From assembly GCF_963678635.1 (NCBI RefSeq), contig NC_087062.1, positions 88,573,845 through 88,637,844 on the forward strand: a stretch of DNA of 64,000 bases, in the 5' to 3' direction. Position numbers and translations under genes: made by a program. Shown here piece after piece: positions 44,957 through 56,352 of this stretch (its first letter is position 1; each line of letters begins with the position of its first letter). The stretch is from Symsagittifera roscoffensis. Taxonomy: Eukaryota > Xenacoelomorpha > Acoela > Convolutidae. The notes under the pieces were generated by a model. It saw only the letters and a list, made by a program, of their open reading frames with translations, searched no databases and was not told where the DNA came from.

Positions 44957-45827
44957 GTTTTTTTTTGTCTAATAAGTTGGTACAATAAAGCTGAACTTTT
45001 AATTAAAATGACGCAACTTGGATAAATTATCTGTTGATTGCCTTACTTTTTGATTTACATTTCACTGCTACATCGGTTTATTGCACTAGAACCTAAAGAG
45101 CAACCGCCTTCTGTGTTTGAATTTCCACTGACTTAACGTAAATTTTGATCTGAGCTTATAAAATTGCAAATAGCTCTGAAGTAAAACTGAAAATCATTGG
45201 TTGCGCTGCCGAACATAGGCTTGTTTTCTTCAACTATGGATATGTTTTTTAGCATACCTGCATTTTTTCAACACTTTTCATTCGAAAGTTTTTTCTTATT
45301 GGTTGTAATTTCACTTACTCCGTTTTGGTCAATTGCAATTTTTTTTTCACTTTCATTTTTTATTTGGCGCAAAAGGTTTCGGCATGATATTTATTGACTC
45401 ACTGGGTTCATATTACAACCTTTAAATGCAAAAAATGTTTCCCATGCGTGTGTGTGGCTTTTGATATTTTAGAGTTTGAAAATGTTTGATCGCTCAAGTT
45501 TTTTTATGACATTGGTTTTTTTTCATCCCAAGTCATGTCTCTTGAAATATTGTCGGTTTAATTACTGCTGTGTAAGTTTTGTTTCGATGCTAATTCAACC
45601 ATGATAGCGGTCTCAACTTTTATGTTTCCTCAAAATCAATTTACACAAGTCGAGACAAATATATGAAAATTATTGCTTTTTCGACATTTTTTGGTTTTCC
45701 TTCGTTGGTAAGTATTTTTTTTTGGTTTTGGAGGTTTTGCTGGGTTACTTCACCTATGGGAAGGGGAAGGAATTATGTCCTCTGTGGGAACCTAATTTTA
45801 AGGAACTTCCATAATCTTCTTGTTTAG

Positions 45828-46045
45828 TGCCCCCTAATTCTGTGATGGGCAGTGGCAGCGTCCCATCCAATGGCAACCCTCTTCAACAGCAGTGCTCGCT
45901 CTCTTCGGTCAAAGAGTCGCCCAATGCAGAGTTTGAGGGCAGATACTTCAAACTGGTTGTCTCTCATCATCTGCTGTCCTACCTGTTCATATTTGTAGCT
46001 CCCACCAATCAGGAGAAAGAAGCCTGGGTCACCGATATAGGACAG
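45828..46045 (+). CDS. RASGRF: RasGRF exon 12: end of PH2
   Basis: Acceptor CTTGTTTAG, phase 1 in, phase 0 out (GGACAG/gtcagt). Residues 635-707. After a low-complexity start (NSVMGSGSVPSNGNPLQQQ) it encodes FEGRYFKLVVSHHLLSYLFI and APTNQEKEAWVTDIGQ. The last part matches ASSRQEKAAWTSDISQ, the C-terminal helix of RasGRF1 PH2. PH2 therefore spans exons 10-12 with two low-complexity insertions. Confidence 0.94.
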
Positions 46046-46210
46046 GTCAGTTTAATGACGTGTTCACTTTTTTGGACGTGTTCATTATCGTTTTGTTGTA
46101 TGCCATTTCAGTTTGAGGAAATTGGATTTTTGGTTTCCGGATTGTTCAAAGTATTTGTTCGGACCAATAAAATTTTTTTTAAAAGATTAGAAAAATGTAT
46201 CGAGCTTTTT

Positions 46211-46600
46211 TAAGAGTCGATGAACGTAGTTCAGACTCTTAAATAGGTCGCCTTTATTTTGTTTTTTTTTTTCGGGAAAAGTGTTGACATTTGTTCAGGC
46301 TCAATATTGTTTCGCGGTTTGACTTTGATTTCTTTCTAAGTTCAGTTCATTTCTTTTGTTGGAAGGAAGGCAAACTCCACTATCGGACACCAAATGTGTA
46401 AAAGTTACGAAAAACGTGATCGACCTCGTTTTTCGTAGTTGGAATTTAATTATTAGATTTCCCAACAAAATAGAAATTTTACCGGTTGATTAAGTTTTCT
46501 GAAAGTTAGTTAGTTTAATCATAAAAGTGCCGCTCATAATTTGTTCTAGAAATTCAAAGATCTTTATGGGCATCTGTTTTTTTTCTGTCTGTTGGCTAAG
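46211..46600 (+). mobile_element. Family A repeat with intact 5' hairpin
   Basis: TAAGAGTCGATGAACGTAGT and GACTCTTA form a perfect 8-bp-stem hairpin at 46211-46241 right after a run of Ts. The body is near consensus (AAGGAAGGCAAACTCCACTA; GAAAAACGTGATCG). The 3' end keeps CTGTCTGTTGGCTAAG but has lost the subterminal inverted repeat. Confidence 0.85.
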
Positions 46601-47082
46601 TTTTGTTTGTTTTTTTTTTAAAGTCAATTTTTGCCAAAAACTGTTCAAATTTCTTTTTTAGTATGACTTTCGAAAATGTATCAGTTCTAGGCTTTTATTT
46701 AGATCAAATCATATCACTCCACGCGCAAAAAAAAACATTACTAATGTGAAGAAAGAGAAAAAATTGTTTGTAGTTTTTTTTCAGAATATGCTCGGAACGT
46801 TCTGAGCTACGTTCACAGCAGCCGTTAAAGCTATCTTTGTTCAATTTTGGTTTCTATTGTCTGGAAGAATTAACAAAATCTGATTACAAAATGCAGTTTT
46901 CTTAGTAGAATGTCTGCTCCGAAGATCAACTTCCTTGTTAATCTAACTCAATTGGTTGTCAGATTCAATCGCTTTTCCAACGAAAAAAGTGAACATTGCT
47001 GCTAAAATTAGTAATACTTCGCTGACAAAGCGACTGAGCGTTGCCGTATTATGCTGTAAAATGTGAGTTATGCCTCATAGAC

Positions 47083-47455
47083 TGTGGCGTGCGCTGGAAT
47101 TTTTCCGGGGAGGAGCGGCTTTTTTGAAATTTTTGCCGACCTTTTTTTTGGTCTACCAATTGTATTTTCCGAGCTCTCCAAAAACACTATAATGACCCTA
47201 TTTTGTCAAAAATTTTCTGCGCCGCAAGCAAATTGTTTAAAAATCAGGCCAAAAAAGGCGTTTTTAAGCACTTTTTGGAAAATTTTGACAACAAAATGCT
47301 TTTTTTGGCGCGCGCTTTCCCTTAAGCTTATTTATTTTGGCGCCCAAGGCGCCTCAGAAAAACTTTGTATTTGGACAGTCCCAAATAGATGTCGTAAATT
47401 TATACCAAAGGGAGGGGGTGGGGCGGTCGCCACTCCCCCTCTCTCGGCAGGCTAT
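47083..47455. mobile_element. hAT-like MITE, diverged ends
   Basis: Shares internal blocks with the other hAT-like copies: ACTATAATGACCCTATTTTG, AAATTTTCTGCGCCGCA, GGCGCGCGCT and GGCGCCCAAGGCGCC. The outer ends (GGAGGAGCGGC; GGGGCGGTCGCC) are decayed and I see no target duplication. Confidence 0.65.
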
Positions 47456-47515
47456 TGCTCAATAGAGTTGCTTTAATTGGATTTTTTTGTGAAAAGTTCT
47501 ATCAAAGGCCTGATC

Positions 47516-47945
47516 GGATATATAGGTCGTGATAATTTTTTTTTCAGAAAAATTTTCAGGTTCAAATTTTTTTTACGGCGCGATTTGATTTTTGATTACT
47601 TTTTAAGTTGAGTTCATTTTTTTTGTTAAAAGGAAGGCAAGCGGCTTTATTGAACAGCAAAAATGGAAAGGTCACGAACAATGTGATCGATTTCTAGCTT
47701 CAAAAATGAAATTTACTTTTCAGATTTACGAGCGAAATAAAAACTTTACCTACTGATCCAGTTTTCCAAATGCAGTCATTATTATCAAAAAACTGTAAAA
47801 CATAAATTGCTCGAGAAATTCAAACAGCTTTATGGCCATCTGTTTGTTTCTCTGAAATTCTACAGTTGAGCTTTTCTCAAAAATAAGTCTTTTGTTTTTG
47901 TTTACTTGCGTTTATTGGCTCTTTTCGAACCCTTTGCTTGCTATG
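47516..47945 (+). mobile_element. Family A repeat lacking its first 30 bases
   Basis: Starts at GGATATATAGGTCGTGATAA and runs AAAAGGAAGGCAAGCGGC, GGTCACGAACAATGTGATCG, ACTGATCCAGTTTTCC, ACAGCTTTATGGCCATCTG. The 3' end has GCGTTTATTGGCTCTTTTCG and GCTTGCTATG. Confidence 0.78.
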
Positions 47946-48013
47946 TTTCTGCTTGTTGGTGGTTTTCTGGGTCATTTGCAATTTTTAGTCATAATAATTT
48001 CGCGATCACTATT

Positions 48014-48240
48014 ATTGTTCTGACTATTGAAAACTGAAAATAGGTAGGACTTTGTATTCGAGTGTTTTAATTTTAATCCACGCAAAATCAGGTACCTCTA
48101 ATAATCTTCGGAATGGTTCGATTGATATATCATTTTAAAGCCTTCAATAAAATCTTTGTATTGAGAAAAGCCGGGTTGAAATTTTTTTTATTTTGTGTAC
48201 ATTCGAGCGAATAAATCGTATGCTTATAATATGGTTTTTC
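48014..48240 (+). repeat. Family B repeat, 5' part, broken at a hAT-like insertion
   Basis: Matches the 5' half of the 38433 copy (TGTATTCGAGTGTTTTAATT, CCACGCAAAATCAGGTACC, GATTGATATATCATTTTAAA, TCGAGCGAATAAATCG) and stops where the hAT-like element starts. A matching 3' end, GGTCAGAACATTACTGTTCT, lies at 48909, beyond the insert. Confidence 0.65.
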
Positions 48241-48242
48241 TC

Positions 48243-48629
48243 AGAGGCGGATCTATGATTTTCTCGTGGGGGTGGGAGGGTGCTGATTTAAAAAAAAGTT
48301 AAAAACTTTTTTTAGGCCAACCAAATGATTTTCCGAGCCCTCACAAATCACTATAAAACCCTTATTTTGACAAAATTTTCTGCGCCACAGGCAATGTTTT
48401 GAACAAACAGGCCAAAAAGGCGTTTTTAGCACTTTGTTTAATTTTGAGCAAAAATCATGTTTTTCTGGCGCGCGCTCCCGCCTCAAAATTAAGATATATT
48501 GGCGTCAAAGGCGCCTTAGAAAAACTTTAGGGTCCGTCAGCCAAAAATGCAGATCCTAAAATAGTACAAAGGGAGGACACTGTGTCGGCACGGGGTCGAA
48601 TCCCTGAGGAGGGGGCATCCGCCCCACCA
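48243..48629. mobile_element. hAT-like MITE inside a family B copy
   Basis: Left end AGAGGCGGATCTATGATTTT, right end GGGGGCATCCGCCCCA; both resemble the CAGGGGCGGATCTAGG terminus. Internal blocks (CACTATAAAACCCTTATTTT, TGGCGCGCGCTCCCGCC) match the copy at 6325. No clear target duplication remains. Confidence 0.7.
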
Positions 48630-49794
48630 AACACGCTGGTGCTGGTAATTGGAAGATTTTAACTCCAGTAAAATTAGTTAAAATTATTTCTCTTCCTTCT
48701 TAGGAATAAAACTTAGAGAAAAAAATTCTGCAAAAAAATTTCAAATTGACTTTTTCATTCGTCTTTTTGTTTTATGAGGTAAAATGTTGACAGATGTGCC
48801 TCATTTACTTTTACTATCGAAGTTCTAAGCCTTTGTTTAAATCTTCTCGTCTTACCAAAAACAAAAAATTTGGAAAACGTGAAAAGTTTTTTGTGTTTTT
48901 TAAGAATATGGTCAGAACATTACTGTTCTACTTGAATAGCAATCGACAAGTCTTGTATATATAGAGTTTTTAACTTTTACTGTATCTTGTGGGATGTTTC
49001 TTGTGTTTTTTGATCTGCTCTCTAATTTGAAGATATCAATTGTTTTGACACGCTCTATTAATGGTTTGACTAGTTCATTGCCGACTATCATCTGTAAAGC
49101 TTATACCAAATTTTGCTGGTATAATTGACAACAAGTTGCTTTTTGTGCCGCTTTGATGGTTTTGCAGGATTTTTTTGTTAGATGACATTTGGTTATAATT
49201 TATGATCTCAAAATGTTAAAATGCTTGTTAAAATTGAAATCGGCGTTTATCGTTTGTTTGAATTGTTAGGCGTTCGTCGAGATTGAAAAGAGATTATTTT
49301 AATTATCTTGACTTGATTACGCTGATTTGATTATTATGTGAAATTGTATTTTGGGTAATATTAATGATATTAATGAAATTTTTAGTGGAACTCTGTTTGC
49401 CTTATCGGAAGGAGGTTAGTAGATAGTTAATCTATAAACAAACAAATTTAAAGTATTTGAATTCGATCCTTTTTTTGGCCTATGATGTCCTTATTCTCGA
49501 CCTATTTTTGACCTACCGTTATCGTTAATCGCATCTTCCTTAAATCGAAATTCAACTTTTCCATTGTCTGATGGATCAGCATTATGGTCCGCGGTCAAAT
49601 GTATGAGATCTAATGAAAAAATCAATGACGTTTTTTATGCTGATTGAGTTTTTTGGCTTATAATACAAGCTAAAAGCGAAGACTAGGAGAAAATATTTTC
49701 CTCGGGTGAAAAATTTAAAAAATTATTATTTAATTTTTTTCGGGCTTTGTTTTTCATTTTTTAAAGATATTGGTGACATGTTTAGTGCATAGAG

Positions 49795-49955
49795 AACATC
49801 CACATCAGTGGACTGCTCACGGGACAGGTGAGATTCGAAGAGAGCAGCAGCATCCGCATGTTGCAGAGTGTGCGAAGTGACCCCTCCCTATTCCAAGATG
49901 ACCCTCAGATCAAGTTCTCCCGCAGCACCAACTCCTGCCGAGTTCCTCAGATCAG
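49795..49955 (+). CDS. RASGRF: RasGRF exon 13: PH2-REM linker and start of REM
   Basis: Phase 0 in, phase 2 out (ATCAG/gtggga). Residues 708-761: NIHISGLLTGQVRFEESSSI, then SDPSLFQDDPQIKFSRSTNS and CRVPQI. Matches NIRCNGLMMNAFEENSK and SDASLYCDDVDIRFSKTMNS of RasGRF1, where the second part opens the RasGEF-N (REM) domain. The acceptor CATAGAG (ending 49794) is the only nearby AG that keeps phase 0; an AG two bases upstream would shift the frame. Confidence 0.93.
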
Positions 49956-50274
49956 GTGGGACTCCATAAAGTGTCTTTTCAGAGTAAGGTCTGCTGTTAT
50001 TAATTTTCAAACATCTCAATGGGTTCAATTCCAGAGTTCAAATTGCTTTTGGGATATCAGTTTATAGAGTTTATCATATGTTCAGGCCTGCTGTTATTAT
50101 TTTTCAAACATCTCGATTTTTGATTTTTGTTTGGAAAGTTCTAAGAAGACACGGTACGGTGAATCTTTTTTTTTTGAGTTTAGTCGCCTTTCCGTGACGG
50201 CATTTCACCTTTTTTAAACGGAATCTGAGGCTGGTGCTTCATCTTAGGTAGCTTCAAACTCAATTTATGTTCAG
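49956..50274 (+). other. Intron 13 with a short direct repeat
   Basis: CTGCTGTTATTAATTTTCAA and a near copy, CTGCTGTTATTATTTTTCAA, each followed by ACATCTC, lie about 98 bases apart (49990 and 50088). Nothing else is visible. Confidence 0.7.
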
Positions 50275-50532
50275 ATATGCTACTGTGGACAAGCTGTTGG
50301 ATCGACTGATTGACGTGCGCTTCCTCAGCATCGAGTTCCTCAACACATTCCTCATGACTTACCGCTACTTCACCACCGCCCAGAACGTCATGCAAGTGCT
50401 TCGCCACGCTCTCCTGGATCCCGCATCTACGCCAACTGCGACCGCCAATGGAAACAGCCCTGGAATTGTCGCTGTCTCATGCTCTCCTGAGTTTTCCATG
50501 GGCTCTCCAAACGGCAGTTTCGCTTCTAACAG
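50275..50532 (+). CDS. RASGRF: RasGRF exon 14: first REM half
   Basis: Acceptor TTTATGTTCAG, phase 2 in and out (AACAG/gtaaat). Residues 761-847. [40 protein letters not shown] aligns with [34 protein letters not shown] of RasGRF1. It then runs into low-complexity sequence ([13 protein letters not shown]). In RasGRF proteins the REM domain is split here by an insertion; the second half lies about 12.9 kb downstream in exons 22-23. Confidence 0.96.
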
Positions 50533-50594
50533 GTAAATAGTTTTTTTTAAATTGATATTTGATGTTTTGTGAATTGTTTAATTTCTCACATTTT

Positions 50595-50690
50595 TGCTGA
50601 GAGCCGCTGTTGTGTCCCTGGTTAAAATGTACAAGCCGTTTTTTTGGTTTTTAAAGCAACGAGTTCAGATCATGGTGCTTTTCAACTTTT
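50595..50690 (-). repeat. Diverged SINE-like fragment in intron 14
   Basis: Resembles part of the minus-strand unit at 20950-21132: GCCGCTGTTGTGTCCCTG, then TTTTTTGGTTTTTAAAGCAA and CGAGTTCAGATCATGGT. The tRNA-like head is lost. The rest of intron 14 (50533-51011) is unremarkable. Confidence 0.55.
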
Positions 50691-51011
50691 TGGCAGAGAC
50701 TAAGATAGTTCTTCAGCGCTATCATGCATTAATCAATTTGATTTTAAAGTATCTGTTTCTGGGAAGTTGGCTGAACTCTTGGAAATACTTTAGAAATAGG
50801 TTGTCGACTTGAAAAAAGAACACAACTTCTTTCAATTTTCCTTTTCTACCAATCCAAAATTGCGGTTAAGGGATTTTCTTCTAAGAACCAAGATCCTAAG
50901 AATTATCTTAAGAACCAAAGTCTTATTTGTCCAAACCAACTACCTTGGACTAATTTCAATCGCCTTGCTTATAAGAATAAATCTGTAGTGCTACTCAAAA
51001 TGACATTTTAG

Positions 51012-51289
51012 CGGTAGTACAGCAACAGAGTCTTGTGAGCACCAATCACCTCCAGCAGTTCCACAGACCTTGACAACTGTTGGAACTATCTTCCCAAACT
51101 CAAATCAGCAACAACTTCTTAACAATCAGAACAACATTTGCACTGTCACAAAAACTGGACCCTTTTTGAATGGATCAGTCGCGCCATCTACCCCCTCCCC
51201 TGTAGAGCAGATGGTGGGTAATCCCTCCACTTACAGGCTGAGGAAGAACACGGCACCTTCTGTTGTTAACTCTATCAACAACCAATCAG
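51012..51289 (+). CDS. RASGRF: RasGRF exon 15: low-complexity region
   Basis: Acceptor TGACATTTTAG, phase 2 in, phase 1 out (AATCAG/gtcaga). Residues 847-940; rich in Ser, Thr, Pro, Asn, Gln (PNSNQQQLLNNQNN; GSVAPSTPSPVEQ). No domain recognised. The open frame and matching phases on both sides support it as coding. It belongs to the insertion that splits REM. Confidence 0.88.
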
Positions 51290-51313
51290 GTCAGAGAAAG
51301 TTAGAACGCTTAT

Positions 51314-51796
51314 TAAGAGTCGATGGACGTAGCTCAGACTCTTATAAAAGTCGCGAATTTTTTTTCTTCAGTTTTATTTAAAGAATTGTCTTGAAATTTT
51401 TTCAGGCTCAACTTGAATTTTTCCCGGTTTGACTTTTGATTTGCTTTTTAAGTTCAGTTCATTTTTTTTGTTAAAAGGAAGGCAAGCTCTACTATCGAAC
51501 AGCAAAAATGTAAAGGTCACACAAAACGTGATTGATTTCTAATTTCGAAAATGGACTTTGATTATCAGATTTCCCAGCGAAATGAAAATAAATATTTACC
51601 CATTGATGCAGTTTTCTCATAATGAGTTATTTTTTTTATCAAAAGAGTTTCAATCTTAAATTGTTTTAGAAATTGAAAGAAGTTGAAGGCCATATTTTTT
51701 TTCTCAGAAAATCGAGATTTGTTCAGAAAACAAGTCATTATTTTTTTTACGTTTACTTGCGTTCTTTGAATCTTTCCCAACTGTCTGTTGGCTATG
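51314..51796 (+). mobile_element. Family A repeat, near full length, 24 bases from a splice donor
   Basis: TTAAGAGTCGATGGACGTAG plus CTCAGACTCTTATAA (5' hairpin), AAAAGGAAGGCAAGCTCTAC, ACTATCGAACAGCAAAAATG, CCCAGCGAAATGAAAAT, and the 3' end TCTTTGAATCTTTCCC plus CCAACTGTCTGTTGGCTATG. The left end follows TTAT and the right end is followed by a run of Ts. Confidence 0.88.
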
Positions 51797-53112
51797 TTTT
51801 TTTCTTTGTTTCCCGAAGCCTCAACAATCTGTCAATTTTCATATGAATACTGCAGTGCTTTTTGAAATTATCCGGACCAAACATTTTTCATTTTTCCCTG
51901 GAGCTCAAGCATAACGAGCTGTCAATTGTTTTTCTTGAAGTTTATCCGGACTCTACAAAAAGCCCAATTGTTTAATTAAATTCGTTTTAATAGAATTTGG
52001 CTGAGTTGAGAAAAAAAAAGTGATACAGACGAGAATTACTTATTTTCTAACATAATTCATTTAGCGCAATTCGACATTAAGTTTTTACCTCAATTATGGG
52101 TTGTTTTCGGTTCTGTATATTTGATAAAACATACGCAACAACAACTTGCTTGGTCAGTTTTTGTACAACTTCTTTCAACATGAGCGTCTTGTTTGGTCCA
52201 CATTGTCTCACATTATTTGAAGTTTGTGTAAAAGTTTCTGTAAAACTCAGACGTTGTCATTTTATATAGGTACAAGACTTCTCGTATCAGGACAAATTCC
52301 TGAATGATCCGTGTGCCCTTTAACTGGCCTTGAAAAGTTTTTGGTAAACGAAATTTTAGTTTAAAAAAATTTGGTTGAAAATATCAAATGTCATCTTAAA
52401 ATTAATAGGACCGATCAGCTTGCCTTAACTCAATTCCGACCAATTGTTTTAAAGCAGGATAATTCGCCTCACGTAAATCATTCGCTATGCACTTTCAGCA
52501 TCAAAGTATAAAACATGGATTTTTTAACTAGACTCGTTTTAGATTCACTAGATAGTCAGGTTTATATAATATTGTGCGCGCCCGGTGGGGCGCACGAAGG
52601 TTAAGATTTTGAAGTGGCTTGATTGGTAATCAATCGAGATACTTTTTCATATAGCAGTAAAATTACAAACTCTACATCAGAAGTGCTATACGGGTTACTC
52701 AACACTTCTAGTAATATCTCTCCAGGTCTTGTAGAATATAGCGAATGGCACTGAAAATGAAATTGACTGTTTGTAAAACATAAACAAGGTTAGCTGAACG
52801 AAAAGTCTGAACGATAAACTGGAACTTTGGAATATTCGTTATTCACAGTATATTAGACAAATTGGATAACACTTCTGTAGAAAAATGCAAGAAATATCTA
52901 AAAACAAACAATTTGAAAAAGTTTCAAGTTTTTTTTGCAGAAGTTTTTTAAATTGTGAAGCTTTTAATTGAAAAGAGGCACTAAAAAACTCCGAAAATAA
53001 CTTTATTCGAGTATAACTCTTTTTTCGCGACTCCAATAAATAACAATAAGGTTTTTTAGGCCTGTTCGCTTGCATGATTAGGTCGAACTTAGACGAAAAC
53101 TCAAAAGTGTTC

Positions 53113-53330
53113 AACCTGTTTTTCTCGATACTGGGACATTTTTTGGATTTTTTAAAATATCGTTCGAATCACGACTGAAAGGTCTTTAGTATGATATATC
53201 ACTCGGCCTAATTGAATAGTTTTTGTGGTACCTGATTTTGTGTGGAAGGCAAAATGAAAAATGAACTAAAATGCCTGAATACAGAGTTTGTCCCCTTTTT
53301 TCAAATGGTCGGTTCAAAAACAGATTCAAC
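53113..53330 (-). repeat. Family B repeat, minus strand
   Basis: Reverse complement of the 5' part of the 38433 copy: TTTTTCTCGATACTGGGACA, CGTTCGAATCACGACTGAAA, TATGATATATCACTCGGCC, GTGGTACCTGATTTTGTGTG, AAATGGTCGG. Confidence 0.7.
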
Positions 53331-54572
53331 TATCGCAAACATAAAGCTTAAAACTTTTTTTTCTAATTAACGATTTTCATTATTTCCGTTTAAATGGAGA
53401 TTTTTATTTTTGCAGCTTTAACAGAAGTTAAAAATTACAACCCCTTTTTTGTTCTGGTTATTCTTGTAGTCACTGGTTTGTCTAAACACGCAAAATTTTT
53501 ACGTGGTTTTTCTGAGTTGCCTAAAAGTTTCTTGAAAAAGTTGAGCAACAAACAATTCGACAACAATGTCATTTTTGAAGCCTGTGAAAACGCTCGATTT
53601 ATGTTTAAGTCACGGGATAGATTTTTATTAGGGGAAAGTCACGGGATAGATTTTTATTCAGTTTCATGTTCAGTATCAAATTCATTTACTAAACGAAGGC
53701 AAGTAGATACACCTACAGAATAGTTTTAAAACTGGATTTAGTTTTTTAGACTTCCCAGCGGAATAAAAAATACAAATTGATTCCCGTTATTCCAATTGTT
53801 TGTTGGCAGTTTTTGTATGTTTTTTTTTTAGTTCAAGTTGATTTTTAAAAATTATGCGCAGTGAGTTATCACATTTTGATAGGCATTAATCAGCAAACAA
53901 TTTGGAAACATGTGTTTTAAGTAAGATATTTTGTACCATGTTTTATCAATTTAATGTTAATGTTAAACAGCGTGTGAATGCTTCATGTTTTAGTGGCTGG
54001 TTTAGTTCCGCAAGCAATCCTTAGCCGAGGCAGGTTTCTTGTTTGAGTTGATGTTCCATGTCGATTTAAATTTTTGCCCCTGTTGATTTTCGCCCTTCTG
54101 CTACCCAAAAGTTTTTTGGGACTCTTTTATGGAGCCCAATGTTAGCTTTGCCGTCCAAAATTTCCGATGGATATCAGTTTCTGCATTTGCGATAAAACTT
54201 ATCGGACGATGACAAGCGCGTTTTGTGTTGATATACGTATACTTTGGAGATGCTTGAAATTGTTGTAATAAAGGCAGATCAGTTTTTGTACAAAACGAGT
54301 TGAAACTACTCCCGAAAAATGGGAAACCATGTTTGGACCCTGTATATCGTCGTTACTGTATATTTCTCGGCTGCAAGATCTGTCTAGTAAATCGTTCTCT
54401 AGTAAAATCTGAGTTGTGTGCCTATAAAGTGTTACTGAACGGAGATTTTAAACTGCTCTAGGTGGTCTCATACACATGCGAGCTAGCGAGCGTAGTTTAA
54501 TATTACTTTTTTCCCAACCCAACTCGCAGTAGTATCGTTTCTCTACTTTATTGATGGCCAGTGTTTGCCTGG

Positions 54573-54875
54573 CAACGTACAGTAAATAGGAAACAGTGTA
54601 AGCAGACAGGTCAGTAGCAGACAATGTTTTCAATCTCTATATCTAAGGCGATTTTTGCAAAAAAAAATGCTAGTTTCCCCAAACAATTCTAAACAACATT
54701 GTTTTTCATTACGCTATGTAAAATATCAACTAAGTTTGAGAAGCTTTGCTTTAAAAAGTAACTTTCTAAACAGTTTTCAATACGTATTTTTTCCGCTAAT
54801 CAGACTTAAGTATTGTCAAATTGTTTCGCTTACTGACCTGTTTGCTTACACGGTTGTCTACTTACTGGACGCATA
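54573..54875. repeat. Inverted repeat with about 45-base imperfect arms
   Basis: AGTGTAAGCAGACAGGTCAGTA (54594-54615 region) pairs with TACTGACCTGTTTGCTTACA near 54831-54850, and the outer parts (CGTACAGTAAATAGGAAAC against GTTGTCTACTTACTGGACGC) continue the pairing with mismatches. Spacer about 200 bases. It may be the end pair of a small DNA element; no target duplication found. Confidence 0.55.
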
Positions 54876-54884
54876 CCTGTTTTC

Positions 54885-55140
54885 CTATCGTCAAGCAACC
54901 GAAAAGCAGATGCGAGGACGTGAGACTACATGTTGGTGGCATGATTCCGGCGCATAGCAAATGTTTCATTTTTTAAGGCTCATTTCAACCTTTTCAAGGC
55001 ATTATTGGTAGCTAGTGTTTGACTATGGGCAAGAGACAGTGGCGCAGATGCGAGTAAGTAAGACTCCTAATCTACATGGCGCAGGTTCGATATCGGCAGA
55101 TAGCAGAAATCTTATTTTTCAGGGCTTACTTAGACCTCTT
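54885..55140 (+). repeat. Two decayed SINE-like units
   Basis: AAGCAGATGCGAGGACGTGA (54901) and GCGCAGATGCGAGTAAGTAA (55042) each start a tRNA-like stretch. The second has GCAGGTTCGATATCGGC, a B-box-like motif. Related to 21340-21560. Confidence 0.45.
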
Positions 55141-55580
55141 CTTTCCTTAACTTTAAACCATTTTTGGGCTACTTTTTGCAGTTTTTTTTTGCTCTTTTTT
55201 GCGAAATGCAGCTTCGCCTCTATGTTAATAGAAGGAATTTTACCTCGATCGTCTCCACCATCTAGTGAAGAAGAAAATGTTGAAATCCGCCGTAAAGGTT
55301 TTCCCCCTGCTTTTGTTTCATGTGTAGGATTCGTTTTTGGAGAATCTCCTTCAAATAACTGCAGTGTGATGATTTTGAGCAACTTTACGGCGTATCGATT
55401 TACACCAAAATAATGGACAAAAGATCAGGTTTTCAGCAGTAAGTTTTCAGTGACACTTTAGTTGCCTAACTGTTGGACATGTTTTCATGTTAGATTCCTG
55501 TAAATGTCTTCCCTATTAAGTTTAACAAGGCTTTGAAATCAAAAAAAATTATATTTGAATGTACTTTTTTTGAAATTTAG

Positions 55581-56065
55581 CCGATGCAATAAAAAGGCGA
55601 ATGGCCCAGACATCGCGAAGTCGCCTGGTTTCCGACATCACAGCTACAGTTAGCCCGACCAAACAACCGATCAAAACTCAAATGTCGCAGCATAGTGACT
55701 CAAACAGTGCGACCAACAGAAATTCGGCCGACCAAAGTTCTCTTTTAAATTTTAATCGGAGGGCTGACACCGATTCGAATACTGGGAATTCGACTCATTC
55801 TGTGAGTTCTAACGAGTTGGAGCCGCTAGTGACGTCGGAGCACGTGGGGGAGTCTTCACCGAGTAGTCCCGATGCAACCATCGGCTCCTCGGAAAGCGCC
55901 GTGTCTATGGGAATGACGCACAGTGCAGTCTCAGTTGCTACTAGTAATCTGAGGGATTCAATTAACTCGATCGGCGATTTCGTTTTGAGCAAGAAACATC
56001 AGTTGACGTCTAAACAGTTATCCGTAGAGAGTGATGACAGCTCGTTTGTTGTCTACTCCATCAAG
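55581..56065 (+). CDS. RASGRF: RasGRF exon 16: serine-rich disordered region
   Basis: Acceptor TTGAAATTTAG, phase 1 in, phase 0 out (ATCAAG/gttaca). Residues 940-1101. Ser/Thr/Asn/Asp-rich, e.g. SDSNSATNRNSADQSS, STHSVSSNELEPLVTSEH, GESSPSSPDATIGSSES, with many SP and SS pairs that could be phosphorylated. Codon-like composition and closed phases support coding. No domain recognised; vertebrate RasGRF has a shorter Ser/Pro-rich stretch here. Confidence 0.9.
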
Positions 56066-56294
56066 GTTACAGTTTTGAGCTTCCCTTCATCAGGCAAAAT
56101 AATGAAAACTAATTGCTTGCTTACCTTTATTTAAAGCTTAAAATGTCCTTTCTTCCTGATTTTTCCAGTGAGAAAAGTATTAATGGTCTGTCAAATTTTT
56201 TCCCGCATGTTTTCAAAGAGGGACAACTTTGAAAATATTTGTGTACCTTGCACACCGTTCGTCTAATAATATAAAACAGCATGTTTTTTTATAG

Positions 56295-56352
56295 GATTCG
56301 GACAATGAGTCTTTGAGGAACGAACGAAGGTTGTCTGAGGAATCGGTTGAAG
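56295..56352 (+). CDS. RASGRF: RasGRF exon 17: short acidic exon
   Basis: Acceptor TTTTTTTATAG, phase 0 in, phase 1 out (GTTGAAG/gtttgt). 58 bases encode DSDNESLRNERRLSEESVE (residues 1102-1121). RRLSEES fits an RRxS-type basophilic kinase site. No counterpart recognised. Confidence 0.85.

Larger units (their letters stand above)
42979..45827 (+). other. Intron 11, repeats
   Basis: Contains a stretch (43130-43260) like 13985-14110 with a doubled TTCGTTACTAGGTACA motif, a family A copy carrying a nested Mutator-like element (43746-44340), and a second family A copy (44650-44956). From 44957 to 45827 I see only AT-rich DNA. Confidence 0.6.
46046..49794 (+). other. Intron 12, repeats
   Basis: Family A (46211-46600), family B 3' part (about 46680-46850), hAT-like element (47083-47455), family A (47516-47945), family B 5' part (48014-48240) followed by a hAT-like element (48243-48629), and a family B 3' part (48900-48960). 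48960-49794 is AT-rich with nothing recognised. Confidence 0.65.
51290..55580 (+). other. Intron 15 (4.3 kb), repeats
   Basis: Family A copy starting 24 bases after the donor (51314-51796), minus-strand family B (53113-53330), a small family A remnant (about 53730-53815), a family D-like stretch with an inverted repeat (54468-54875) and SINE-like fragments (54885-55140). 51797-53112 holds nothing I recognise, apart from a GC-rich palindrome near 52574 (GTGCGC...GCGCAC). Confidence 0.6.

Noticed and set aside
46211-46241. Family A 5' hairpins read as intrinsic terminators or miRNA precursors
   Set aside because: The 8-bp stem is too short for a miRNA precursor, it recurs at the 5' end of other family A copies, and bacterial-type terminators have no place in an intron.
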